Positions 1 through 7,478 of a DNA stretch of 20,135 bases are shown here, in pieces. The translations under genes and the position numbers were made by a program. The notes under the pieces were generated by a model. That model did not search any database. It saw only the letters and a program-made list of their open reading frames with translations, and was not told the origin of the DNA. Numbering within the stretch: position 1 is the first letter of the stretch; each line of letters starts with the position of its first letter. The DNA is from a virus. The stretch covers positions 1-20,135 of the IMG/VR virus record IMGVR_UViG_3300035698_001664. One strand, written 5' to 3'.

Positions 1-584
1 CCACTATCTTTCGTAAATGCAGGATTGCCAGATGTTCCTTGGATAATGACATTAGGGGGTGTTTGTCTATCCGATTGAGCAAAAGCTGTAATAGTTACAT
101 GCTTAGAAATCGTTAAGGCTTCCGTATACGTGCCCTCTTTAACAAAAACTGTTGAATTCGCTGGTGCAGCATTTAACGCTGCTTGGATTGTGGTGTAATC
201 AGATTTTATATCATTTTGGTCGACAATGTAATTTGAACAGGCCGTGTCTACACCAGATGAAATCTGAGTTACGTAACCATTCGCATCTACTGCAAAAGTG
301 GTATCGTCAAAGGAACACATCCCAGAGTCAAGCTTGTCAGCTGGAGCACCCGTCACCGCTGCTGACACTTGCACTTCTTCAGTTAAGGTACTTCCCGATG
401 CACTAACGAAAACGGGTTTGGAATTAGTGGCATTAGCTACCGTACTACCTATGACAGTAATAACTCCAGCTGCTGTAGGATTAGCAGTTCCAGAATCCCC
501 CGCAAACTCAATAGCTGCTACTCCTGTTGTTGGCAACTGAACTCTATCGAATTCGCCTGTAAATGGATTTATTTTATATGCCAT
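1..584 (-). CDS. Tail spike/fibre protein, N-terminal part (cut by window edge)
   Basis: The frame is open from the ATG at 584 to the window edge (194 codons), so the C-terminus is missing. Residues 1-16 (MAYKINPFTGEFDRVQ) are a short phage-tail-type opening. A Ser/Thr/Ala-rich region follows, and from about residue 140 comes the pattern YTTIQAALNAAP...VFVKEGTYTE...ITISKHVTI-like, which is how right-handed beta-helix (pectate-lyase-fold) spikes begin. That fold is typical of receptor-binding or polysaccharide-degrading tail proteins. GAGGAC sits a few bases before the ATG, 8 bases after the preceding stop. The fold assignment is by pattern; any enzymatic activity is unknown because the catalytic part lies outside the window. 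Confidence 0.8.
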   Translation of the reverse strand, partial: MAYKINPFTGEFDRVQLPTTGVAAIEFAGDSGTANPTAAGVITVIGSTVANATNSKPVFVSASGSTLTEEVQVSAAVTGAPADKLDSGMCSFDDTTFAVDANGYVTQISSGVDTACSNYIVDQNDIKSDYTTIQAALNAAPANSTVFVKEGTYTEALTISKHVTITAFAQSDRQTPPNVIIQGTSGNPAFTKDS

Positions 585-592
585 CTAGTCCT

Positions 593-1150
593 CTATGAGT
601 ATGTGTGGTTTAGGACAGCTCCAAAAGTCACCGTTCCTGCTGATGAGTACGCTGTAAATCCTGTGGAGTCTATCCCCGTTAACTCGAATGTCGTCGCACC
701 AGCATTTGCTACAGTATAAGTATTGCTACCGTCAAAATTTACTTCTGTCATTCCTAATACATCCTGAATTACGATCGTATCGCCATTCACTAGAGTACCT
801 ATCGAAGATACTGTAACAACCGCAGGATTTGCTTGGGTAATCCCAGTAATAGTTAATGGTGAGTCTAATCTCCAGATAAATTCATAATTAGTAGATGCAT
901 TTCCTGCTGAGTTCTCTGCCCATTCCACTCTAGTAGGCGAACAGTTACCATCCCACGTAATCTTACGAATTTGCCACTTAGGCTCTGATAAAAGAACCCC
1001 CGCCTTGGCTCGACCTAGATATACAGGGTCGCCACAAGTATCGTTGATAGCCACTAAGGAAACCTCTGAGTCTTGGACTATAAACTGTCGTCTATCATCT
1101 GCTCCATACCTGAACGGTCTATTTATTGGACCTGTGCTTGTAGTGCTCAT
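593..1150 (-). CDS. Virion (tail-fibre-associated) protein with C-terminal FCCH-like module
   Basis: A 185-aa protein. Residues 1-95 are not recognised, but GDPVYLGRAKAG and WQIRKITWDGN suggest a beta-rich virion domain. Residues about 97-180 are a clear copy of the FCCH-like module found in many phage tail proteins: ITGITQANPAVVT, then a GDTIVI strand, GMTEVN, a YTVANAGATTFEL strand, and GIDSTGFTAYSSAGTV. The same module occurs three times in the 778-aa protein at 7475-9811. AAGGAAAA precedes the ATG, only 9 bases after the upstream gene. It sits in the tail-fibre cluster, so a fibre-attachment or structural role is inferred. No enzyme motif is seen. Confidence 0.75.
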   Translation of the reverse strand: MSTTSTGPINRPFRYGADDRRQFIVQDSEVSLVAINDTCGDPVYLGRAKAGVLLSEPKWQIRKITWDGNCSPTRVEWAENSAGNASTNYEFIWRLDSPLTITGITQANPAVVTVSSIGTLVNGDTIVIQDVLGMTEVNFDGSNTYTVANAGATTFELTGIDSTGFTAYSSAGTVTFGAVLNHTYS

Positions 1151-1159
1151 TTTTTTTCC

Positions 1160-1960
1160 TTAGTTTTCATCTACTAATATACTATTTTTATTTATGTAAT
1201 CTTCTTTAATTAAATGCATTTCATATCTCACAGAAACCTGAACATTTCCGCTGCCAGCAATTCGAACTACCTGTACCCTTACATCCGATTTAGGTGGTAG
1301 ACGAAGAGGATTAGATAGGGGGGGCGCAATAAAGTTTTCAACTGTACTCACTCGGTCTCTAGTTATCCATGATCCCTCTTGAGCTCTAGTCTGTAAATCA
1401 AACTGAACTTGGTCATTATTTAAAGCACCGTAATTAATATCTCTAATGAAAGCAAAAAAACCAGAAGGGACGGTATAATGGGATTTAAAAGTGGCACCAG
1501 ATAAAGTGGGAATAGACGCTTGAATTGTTGCGGAAGAAGACGATGTTGCACTTATAGTCCCTGTATTAACGCCCCCAGAACCAACTGTATCGACTCTCAT
1601 TCTAATTATTCTTATAAATGAAGACGTTGTTAATACATTTGTGGTTCCATTAAGAGTAATAGTCTCCCTAATTCCCTTATAATTAGCGTCTAAACCAAAT
1701 ATTGTAACAGTTCTTGCACCCGTTCCTAATGGAGAACCATCATCTGATGCCGATGATGAAACAATATTCATGGTTTCGTCTGAAGTAAGGTACTGAAGAA
1801 CGCCGCCGTTACTCCACACGTCTTCTACAACGGCAACTACAGATGAGTTGAACCCATATTTACTTACCCCTTCTATAAAAGGTACATGCCTTGCTGCAAC
1901 TTTTAAATTAAAATCCCAGTCAGACCACGTTGCTGAATTTGATTTATTACCTAATGGCAT
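1160..1960 (-). CDS. Beta-rich virion structural protein
   Basis: A 266-aa protein rich in Ser, Thr, Val and Gly with alternating hydrophobic strands. It contains TGARTVTIFGLDANYKGI followed by ETITLNGTT and, later, FIRIIRMRV and GSGGVNTGTI. I recognise this pattern from virion proteins of aquatic podo- and siphophages, but its function there is not known to me. The C-terminal half (VPSGFFAFIRDINYG, SDVRVQVVRIAGSG, VSVRYEMHLIKEDY) looks like a jelly-roll-type appendage. A very strong AAGGAGGA lies just before the ATG. It sits between two other tail-fibre-type genes. A role in the tail or capsid surface is inferred. Confidence 0.75.
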   Translation of the reverse strand: MPLGNKSNSATWSDWDFNLKVAARHVPFIEGVSKYGFNSSVVAVVEDVWSNGGVLQYLTSDETMNIVSSSASDDGSPLGTGARTVTIFGLDANYKGIRETITLNGTTNVLTTSSFIRIIRMRVDTVGSGGVNTGTISATSSSSATIQASIPTLSGATFKSHYTVPSGFFAFIRDINYGALNNDQVQFDLQTRAQEGSWITRDRVSTVENFIAPPLSNPLRLPPKSDVRVQVVRIAGSGNVQVSVRYEMHLIKEDYINKNSILVDEN

Positions 1961-1994
1961 GTATTCCTCCTTTTAATTTAGTAAAAAACTGTGT

Positions 1995-2363
1995 TTAACC
2001 TTGTTTTACAATCATATAGTTTATGATTGATACGTCGCCCGTAATAGTTGTTGATCCATCAGCAGGGTCTAGGGCTGTTACAATAAAGCTTGTTGATGCT
2101 GTTTGGGCTGTTATCGTTAAACTGCCTAGAGCTGTAGAACTATTCTCATCTGCTCGTGTTATAAATATTCTATCTGTTGCGCCTAATGTAGTATTTGCAA
2201 TTGTTACAGTTCCGCTTACTAGTGTAGCTTGTCCTACGGCACTTGATGACGAAACAATTCCCTGATTAACTGAGAAGTCGACTGGATTAAGTTGAACATC
2301 TCCCTGAACTGTTGTACTTCCTGAAATTCGCCCTGTATAGGCTAAAGGGTTTCGATCTGACAT
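1995..2363 (-). CDS. Small tail-fibre knob-type protein
   Basis: A 122-aa protein. Its C-terminal two thirds follow a pattern common at the ends of phage fibre proteins: GQATLVSGTVTIANT, then RIFITRADE, SLTITAQTASTSFIV, and a closing INYMIVKQG strand. In other phages this module usually forms the distal tip of a fibre; here it is a stand-alone short protein with about 40 residues in front (TGRISGSTTVQGDV). AGGAGAA is well placed before the ATG. The 57 bases between this gene and the larger gene upstream (2421) are AT-rich and show no clear terminator. A trimeric fibre-tip or accessory role is inferred from the module only. Confidence 0.75.
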   Translation of the reverse strand: MSDRNPLAYTGRISGSTTVQGDVQLNPVDFSVNQGIVSSSSAVGQATLVSGTVTIANTTLGATDRIFITRADENSSTALGSLTITAQTASTSFIVTALDPADGSTTITGDVSIINYMIVKQG

Positions 2364-2420
2364 AATATTCTCCTAGTTGTTAAATAATTTATAACACTTT
2401 TTGTTGTAAATAAATACATT

Positions 2421-4754
2421 CTAATTATCTTTGTCTGACTTTCCAGCCACTTGACCAAATCTTTTAATTAAAGACTTAGTCTGCTCACCTGAAAGACCTT
2501 TTTGTCCTAACATTTTCATAATATTTCTGGACTTAGGGTTTTCCAGTGCTTGAAATAGGGCCAGTCGTTGAGCCTGTTTAACTCCCATTCCTCCTAGTAT
2601 TCCTAATGATGCCATCTTTGGGGATACAGCAAACAATATATACTTAAGTTTTGATCCAAGATACTTATCTAAAAACTGATTAAATACAGAGGGTTGCTTG
2701 GTTTTAAGTGTATGGAGATTCTCAGCCATATTGTTTCCATATTTTTCTAGGTTTTGAAAGAAATTCAACCCTTCTTTTCCTAATGCATCTTTTACAACAG
2801 ACTTTAAGTGTGGATTACTTAAAATATCTTTGGTTTTTTCAAAATCTATAGCTTTATTCTCACCCACTACTGAACTCATCATATCTTCAAATGTCATTCT
2901 TTGAAGACTTTTGAACATACGTTTTCCTTTAGGGGACTTATTTAATGTATCTTTAACCATTTTATAACCAATATCGCTCTGCATCATATCTAAAGTCTGT
3001 TTTGGTCTACTTCCTGTATCAAAGGCCTTTTGGATATCTTCTAAAATTCTTCCTCTAGCAACAGCTTGCTGACCAGGTGATGAAAGAGTGTCTCCATATT
3101 CTAAAATCTTATCCATGTTCTTTTGCGCGTTCTTACTTAGATATTCCCGACTTTCATTCGCCATATCATTAGCTAGGGCTTTGCTTTTTCCTGCGATGTT
3201 TTCTACGATTAACCTATCGGTAAAGTTTTGAACCGCCTTGTTATCGCCCACAGACTCTTTTAGCTTTTCAATATTACTTGGCTTTGAAAAAAACGATGAC
3301 ATATCTTCAGCATTTTGCGTTTTTCTAAGCTTTCTAATAGCGTCGTTATTGTAGACCTTTTGACCTTCAGCAAATAGGTTCTCTGCTGATTCGTAAATTG
3401 GTTTTAATCCTGTTCCCTCTAACGCATTCATAGTGTCACGTTTCATCGCTGCTGACACTGGTTTCAGTAAGTCTATAGGTGCTGGATTGATATCAGCTTT
3501 CTTTAACAGACGATTGATTGACCTTTTACCTGCCATAAGTTGACTAAGAGGTAATTCAACTAGGTTTCCTTCGGACATTGGCTTTAATATATTAACTAAT
3601 TCTTGGAGAGACTGTTTAACTCCACCCTCTTCTGGTGCTCTAACTATACTTTGCTCAAGGTCTTTATAAATCTTAGATGCTACCTTATGAGTTTCAACAG
3701 GAATAACAGATTTACTTTTAGCGGCTGCTTCTACAGTGTCATAAAGTTTTCCATAAGTCTCTTGCAGAGCCTCAAAGTTTCCTTCAACGTATTTCTGTAT
3801 TCCTTCCCAGGATTTCTTTTGAGTTTTATCACCTACACTGATTTTATCAAGGATTGCTTTTTCATTTGATTTGATGATTTCACTTTCGATATCTGCTGAA
3901 CGAAATGTGCCTACATCTTTAAAGGCTGGTTCTGAAACCTTACCTACCAAATCTTCGAATTTAGACACAGATGCTTCTGATATTTTCGCAGTCCTACCTA
4001 AAAGGTCTCTGCTAGAGAGCTCTAGATCAGCCATTGCACCTTTAGTCCCTGATTCTGTCATAAACTTTGGCATTCCTGATGGCAGTTCTCCTGCTTTACT
4101 AAAACGTTTTCCCCACTCTATAGCTTTTTCCATTCCTCCTTTACCCTTAGATAAAAGCCAAGGGGTCATAGCAAATAGGAGACCTTGAGAAAACTGAGCA
4201 CCCTCTCCCTGTCCGTCTTCTTGTGCCATTTGTGCACCTGTACCAAAAAGAGCACCCAGACCAGCTTCTTTTGCCAGTCCCATTATTGTTGATGCTCCTG
4301 GAAGCATGGCATTCATAGCTACGAATTCACCAGCTGTCTTACCACCTTCTTGGAATACTCTCTCTGTAGAGGTTTGAGGTAGTAGAGCTCCTCCAGTTAA
4401 TTCATCTACACCTTCAGAAAGTGTAAGTAGGTCTGGTCTATTACCTATCTGTTCGGTAATTTGTTCTTCGCTTATTCCCGTCTCACCTAATTGTTGAGCT
4501 TGTTCATCATGGGCTGTTTGTCTTTTCTGTAGTTGATATTTTTCCTCCATAGCCATAGGACTTTCCTGGCCACCTCCCATCATTCTAGAGGCAATATCTA
4601 CACCACCCATCACGGCTTCTTTTGCCGCACCCCCAATAGCCCTTAAGTAGTTGGTTTCTGGCTCTTCTTGAGCTTCTTCAAACACCCAGCCTTCTTTAGG
4701 CTGCTGTTCTCCTTCATTTACAGACACTTCTTCTTCTTCAAATACCCAAGCCAT
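2421..4754 (-). CDS. Large internal virion / DNA-ejection-type protein
   Basis: A 777-aa, mostly helical, Lys/Glu/Ala/Gly-rich protein. The N-terminus carries a duplicated short motif (WVFEE at residues 3-7 and 23-27), each within an acidic stretch. Glycine-rich amphipathic or hydrophobic segments lie at about 152-174 (PGASTIMGLAKEAGLGALF) and 190-203 (GLLFAMTPWLL), with another near the C-terminus at about 702-725 (YILFAVSPKMASLGILGG). The middle is long charged helices. Size, composition, membrane-active-looking segments and its place next to another internal-type protein fit the large ejection proteins of podoviruses (compare P22 gp16/gp20 or T7 internal core proteins), but no lytic transglycosylase motif is seen. 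It starts 2 bases after the upstream stop, with AGGGATAA as ribosome binding site. Function is inferred from context. Confidence 0.7.
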   Translation of the reverse strand: MAWVFEEEEVSVNEGEQQPKEGWVFEEAQEEPETNYLRAIGGAAKEAVMGGVDIASRMMGGGQESPMAMEEKYQLQKRQTAHDEQAQQLGETGISEEQITEQIGNRPDLLTLSEGVDELTGGALLPQTSTERVFQEGGKTAGEFVAMNAMLPGASTIMGLAKEAGLGALFGTGAQMAQEDGQGEGAQFSQGLLFAMTPWLLSKGKGGMEKAIEWGKRFSKAGELPSGMPKFMTESGTKGAMADLELSSRDLLGRTAKISEASVSKFEDLVGKVSEPAFKDVGTFRSADIESEIIKSNEKAILDKISVGDKTQKKSWEGIQKYVEGNFEALQETYGKLYDTVEAAAKSKSVIPVETHKVASKIYKDLEQSIVRAPEEGGVKQSLQELVNILKPMSEGNLVELPLSQLMAGKRSINRLLKKADINPAPIDLLKPVSAAMKRDTMNALEGTGLKPIYESAENLFAEGQKVYNNDAIRKLRKTQNAEDMSSFFSKPSNIEKLKESVGDNKAVQNFTDRLIVENIAGKSKALANDMANESREYLSKNAQKNMDKILEYGDTLSSPGQQAVARGRILEDIQKAFDTGSRPKQTLDMMQSDIGYKMVKDTLNKSPKGKRMFKSLQRMTFEDMMSSVVGENKAIDFEKTKDILSNPHLKSVVKDALGKEGLNFFQNLEKYGNNMAENLHTLKTKQPSVFNQFLDKYLGSKLKYILFAVSPKMASLGILGGMGVKQAQRLALFQALENPKSRNIMKMLGQKGLSGEQTKSLIKRFGQVAGKSDKDN

Positions 4755-4756
4755 GA

Positions 4757-5722
4757 TTATCCCTTATATTTAACCCATCTGGTTCCATTAGAAATCATTC
4801 TTTGACCAGTTTTCTCATCTCTAATTATACGACCCTTGTTAGACTCAGCATTACTTTTATTTGGTTTATCAATTCCCTGGCTATCTGGTCTTCCATCGCC
4901 ATCAGCATCTGTTATTCCTCTGTTTGAAAGAGAGGCGTCTAACATGCTACCCGCTAGCTTTTCATAATTAAGAATGGCTTCCATAGGAATATTTTCACCA
5001 TATAACTCAAAAAGACCATTTAGGGTATTCTGTAATCGCTCACCATTCTCTACGAATGACTCTAGTCCTTTTAATTTACCTTCAATCGTCCATCTATTGT
5101 CTGAAGCACTAGGAGCAAATTGGGCCTTAATCATCTCAATTTTTGCTTGAGGAACTGCACCTCTAGGGTTAAATACCTTAAGAACGGGCTCAATTGCTGC
5201 TAATCCCAACGTATTAAACTCTGTGGCATCTGCTGATCCAAGAGCAGCTTTTGCATACCCTTCTAATCCCTTTAAATTACCTGAAAGGTCTCGTAGTCTT
5301 TCCAGGCTTTTACGTGAGTCGGCAATATGTGGAGCGTTAAAAACTGCATCAGCCACAAAATCCGCTCTTTTTTCACCCATTTTCTTATCAAATGGAGAAA
5401 CTTCAGGCTTTTTTAATCGATTTGCTGCTGATGTTTGTATGATATTCTGCACAAGAGGCTGTATAGTCGATGGGTCTATGTCCATGCCCTGTAACGTCTG
5501 CTGAAGTGTCCCCAAATGGGCAGACATGTCTTCTCCAGCAGGGATGTTCTGTGACCATTCCATTACAGCATTTAAAGCACCACTTTGCCGTTGTCTTTCA
5601 TCTACTTCTTTTTGTTTTTGACTAGCATCTTCAGTTCTTTTGTTCAAAGCTCCTGCTAAAGCAGAACCAGCATCAGAGATTCCCTGGCCAAGTCCTTGCC
5701 CCGTTTTATACATTATTACCAT
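4757..5722 (-). CDS. Internal virion/ejection-type protein with Ca-binding-like loop
   Basis: A 321-aa protein. It opens with a Gly/Ala-rich segment (TGQGLGQGISDAGSALAGAL) followed by a Gln/Lys/Glu helix (residues 30-48), as is common in phage internal or ejection proteins. The middle is helical. Residues 272-280 (DADGDGRPD) match the D-x-D-x-D-G-x-x-D loop of EF-hand, dockerin and thrombospondin-3 calcium sites. It ends in a small beta unit (RIIRDEKTGQRMISNG, WVKY). The ATG at 5722 overlaps the upstream TAA as TAATG, with GGAGG placed in the end of the upstream gene; a second Met at residue 4 is possible. It lies directly before the 777-aa internal protein, so the two probably act together in DNA delivery. 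That role is inference. Confidence 0.65.
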   Translation of the reverse strand: MVIMYKTGQGLGQGISDAGSALAGALNKRTEDASQKQKEVDERQRQSGALNAVMEWSQNIPAGEDMSAHLGTLQQTLQGMDIDPSTIQPLVQNIIQTSAANRLKKPEVSPFDKKMGEKRADFVADAVFNAPHIADSRKSLERLRDLSGNLKGLEGYAKAALGSADATEFNTLGLAAIEPVLKVFNPRGAVPQAKIEMIKAQFAPSASDNRWTIEGKLKGLESFVENGERLQNTLNGLFELYGENIPMEAILNYEKLAGSMLDASLSNRGITDADGDGRPDSQGIDKPNKSNAESNKGRIIRDEKTGQRMISNGTRWVKYKG

Positions 5723-6462
5723 TATCTAGCCTCCAGCTGTACGATTTTATCGTCCATCTCTTTAACGGCGTTCACAAGGACACTAATCAGCGCATAAAGA
5801 TCGACATGTAAAATCCCATCTTTTTCAGTTGTTAATTCCTGAGGAATATTCTCGGCTATAAGACCGATCTTATCCTTCTGACCACCAACCTCTTTTATGT
5901 AGTCATATTGCTTGACTGCGAACTTCTTAACATCTTTAAGACCGATTTTTGTGAAGTCTTTGATGTTCTCTTTTAACATTTCTGAGGAAGCGGCGGTGGC
6001 TCCTGCGGCAGCTAGTCTTCCACCTGCACTAATTAGAGGTCCTGCAATACCTTCATTTTGGTTTATAAGAGGTTCGAAGGTCCTCTGTCCAGCAAGTCCA
6101 CCTAAGCCACCATAAGCATTGAGTTGATTCTGCTGTTGATTCTGGAAGAATTGTCCGTACTGAGCACCAAGACCAACGGTTAGGTCATTAGCACTTTGAG
6201 CCAAAGCCTGATTCAACGCGGAACTCGAACCCGCATTAGCGTCTACAAAACGCTGCTGAAGAGCAGGCAAAACTTGTTGTTGATAATTCATCATCGCAGG
6301 GTCTACGACTGATGTATTAAAGGCGTCCTGGTAATCCTCAGGTGTCTGCTGCGCAAAGTTCTGGTATCCTTGCGCTGACTGGCCTAGCCACTGTTGCTGC
6401 TGGGGGTCCAGAAGCCCTATGTTTTTCTCGTGGGTTGCCCCCCCCATCATTGTTTTTCCCAT
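5722..6462 (-). CDS. Virion protein with C-terminal S74-like intramolecular chaperone domain
   Basis: A 246-aa protein. Residues 17-115 are Gln/Asn/Ala-rich helix (WLGQSAQGYQNFAQQ, ANAGSSSALNQALAQSAND); residues 116-158 are Gly/Ala-rich. From residue 159 comes SSEMLKENI, then YDYIKEVGGQKDKIGLIAENIP, DGILHVDLYALI and a final coiled coil (NAVKEMDDKIVQLEAR). This is the S74 / intramolecular chaperone auto-processing arrangement of tail fibres and spikes. The conserved Ser and Lys of S-x-x-x-L-K are present (S159, K164), and cleavage just before S159 would release the chaperone; the usual D after Ser is Ser here. The start has GAGGA upstream but lies inside the 3' end of the acetyltransferase-like gene (125-base overlap). 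S74 domains normally assist trimeric beta-helical parts, so finding one behind a Gln-rich helical part is unusual. Confidence 0.8.
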   Translation of the reverse strand: MGKTMMGGATHEKNIGLLDPQQQQWLGQSAQGYQNFAQQTPEDYQDAFNTSVVDPAMMNYQQQVLPALQQRFVDANAGSSSALNQALAQSANDLTVGLGAQYGQFFQNQQQNQLNAYGGLGGLAGQRTFEPLINQNEGIAGPLISAGGRLAAAGATAASSEMLKENIKDFTKIGLKDVKKFAVKQYDYIKEVGGQKDKIGLIAENIPQELTTEKDGILHVDLYALISVLVNAVKEMDDKIVQLEAR

Positions 6463-6925
6463 GAGTAATATCCTCGGTAAATTCCATTAGAACACTCTTC
6501 GAACGTTTGAAGCCATGCCTTTCGGAGTGTTTAGGGTAATTAGTTATCCAATATACTTTATTGAGTCTAGCTTTTACTCTAACTTCTTTAATAAAGTCAG
6601 CTAGTTTTTCAACTGCTCTTCCCTGTACCCAATACTCTTTATCCATTGAAAAAGTATTGATACATATGTCTTTACTAAGAGAGTCGATTGTAAACCAAAC
6701 GAATCCTTTTGTCATATTTTCGTCATTAGCTAATATATAAAGATGATTTAGTGGGTTTAATGTAGGACCCTCTTTCGTCATCCTTAAACAGCTTTGCTCT
6801 TGGTATTTGTAAAAGTCATCGACTGAGTAATCTCTGTCTCTTACCTGTTCCACTAAGTAAGTCGGGATGTGTACAGGTGTAAACACTCTTACCCATCTCA
6901 ACGCTTCTATCTTATGCTCTTTCAT
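6338..6925 (-). CDS. GNAT-like acetyltransferase fold protein of tail cluster
   Basis: A 195-aa protein, of which about residues 1-152 look like a diverged GNAT domain: a LYILANDENMTKGFVWFTID strand pair, ICINTFSMDKEYWVQGRAVEKL (a weak Q-x-x-G-x-A acetyl-CoA loop followed by a helix), RLNKVYWITN, then RHGFKRSKSVLMEF as the closing strand. Proteins of this kind are common between tail genes in podovirus-like genomes; their substrate is unknown. Residues 153-195 (from about DITHGKNNDGGG on) do not look like GNAT and lie entirely over the start of the next gene in another frame, across a run of eight G. The natural end may therefore be earlier, or a slippage or sequence error may be involved. 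The start overlaps the upstream gene by 14 bases, with AGGA upstream. Confidence 0.6.
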   Translation of the reverse strand: MKEHKIEALRWVRVFTPVHIPTYLVEQVRDRDYSVDDFYKYQEQSCLRMTKEGPTLNPLNHLYILANDENMTKGFVWFTIDSLSKDICINTFSMDKEYWVQGRAVEKLADFIKEVRVKARLNKVYWITNYPKHSERHGFKRSKSVLMEFTEDITHGKNNDGGGNPREKHRASGPPAATVARPVSARIPELCAADT

Positions 6926-7478
6926 CTGCCTGTCCTATGTATCTCAGATGTCCGATTAAAGTGCCTGCTGCTACGATACCTTGATTGGCAGTTGTAAAGC
7001 CTGAGCCTACGTTCCAGAATTCACCTCTATAGGTGTCTGATATGCCATTGACCACGATTTCGGTGCCCCCAGTGTATGTTATCACTGAAGACTGCACGAC
7101 ACCCACGAACGGTTTATCGTTGCTTAATGCAACTTTGTATGGGAGTTCTACATATAAATTTCCTGCTGCGGCTCCTGAACCGCTCCAGGCAACATCGAAC
7201 CAGACATCTGTGATGATTCCCTGTCGTAATGCCCAACCTGATTGGTGTGTGTAAGTAAAAGTACCTTCTGTACTGGTTCCTTTCAGAATAGGTATCCAAT
7301 TTTGATTTCCTACACCATGATCGGCTCTAATATCACCGTTTGTTGCCTGCGCAATGTTTTCATACATCTGCTGTAAGGAAAAGTTAAGCTCACGTAGGTA
7401 CTTTTCTAAGTCTTCAGGCTTACCGCTTTTAATATAATCTGAATGCAAAGGTAATATAATATTAGAGGGTAACGTCAA
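6912..7478 (-). CDS. Tail/virion protein, fibre-type (TTG start)
   Basis: A 188-aa protein. A helical N-terminal part (DYIKSGKPEDLEKYLRELN, a coiled-coil-like stretch ending near residue 44) precedes a beta-rich part with WIPILKGTSTEGTFTYTHQS, GWALRQGIITDVWFDVAWSG and AAGNLYVELPY. That beta part resembles a surface module seen in many phage fibre and spike proteins. No ATG fits the start: the frame opens with TTG at 7478, which overlaps the stop of the 778-aa gene as TTGA, and GGAGGGAG lies about 9 bases upstream. This coupling supports the TTG. A role in the tail or fibres is inferred from the module and position. Confidence 0.7.
   Translation of the reverse strand: MTLPSNIILPLHSDYIKSGKPEDLEKYLRELNFSLQQMYENIAQATNGDIRADHGVGNQNWIPILKGTSTEGTFTYTHQSGWALRQGIITDVWFDVAWSGSGAAAGNLYVELPYKVALSNDKPFVGVVQSSVITYTGGTEIVVNGISDTYRGEFWNVGSGFTTANQGIVAAGTLIGHLRYIGQADERA

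Noticed and set aside
152-540. Plus-strand open frames at 152-406 and 298-540
   Set aside because: They overlap the well-supported minus-strand tail spike frame, lack ribosome binding sites and have low-quality residue composition.
2364-2420. Possible promoter in the 57-base AT-rich gap (TTTACA...TATAAA)
   Set aside because: Spacing between the two boxes is about 11 bases, too short for a sigma70 promoter.
3603-4188. Plus-strand open frames opposite the 777-aa gene
   Set aside because: They are antisense shadows of a strong coding frame with no start signals.
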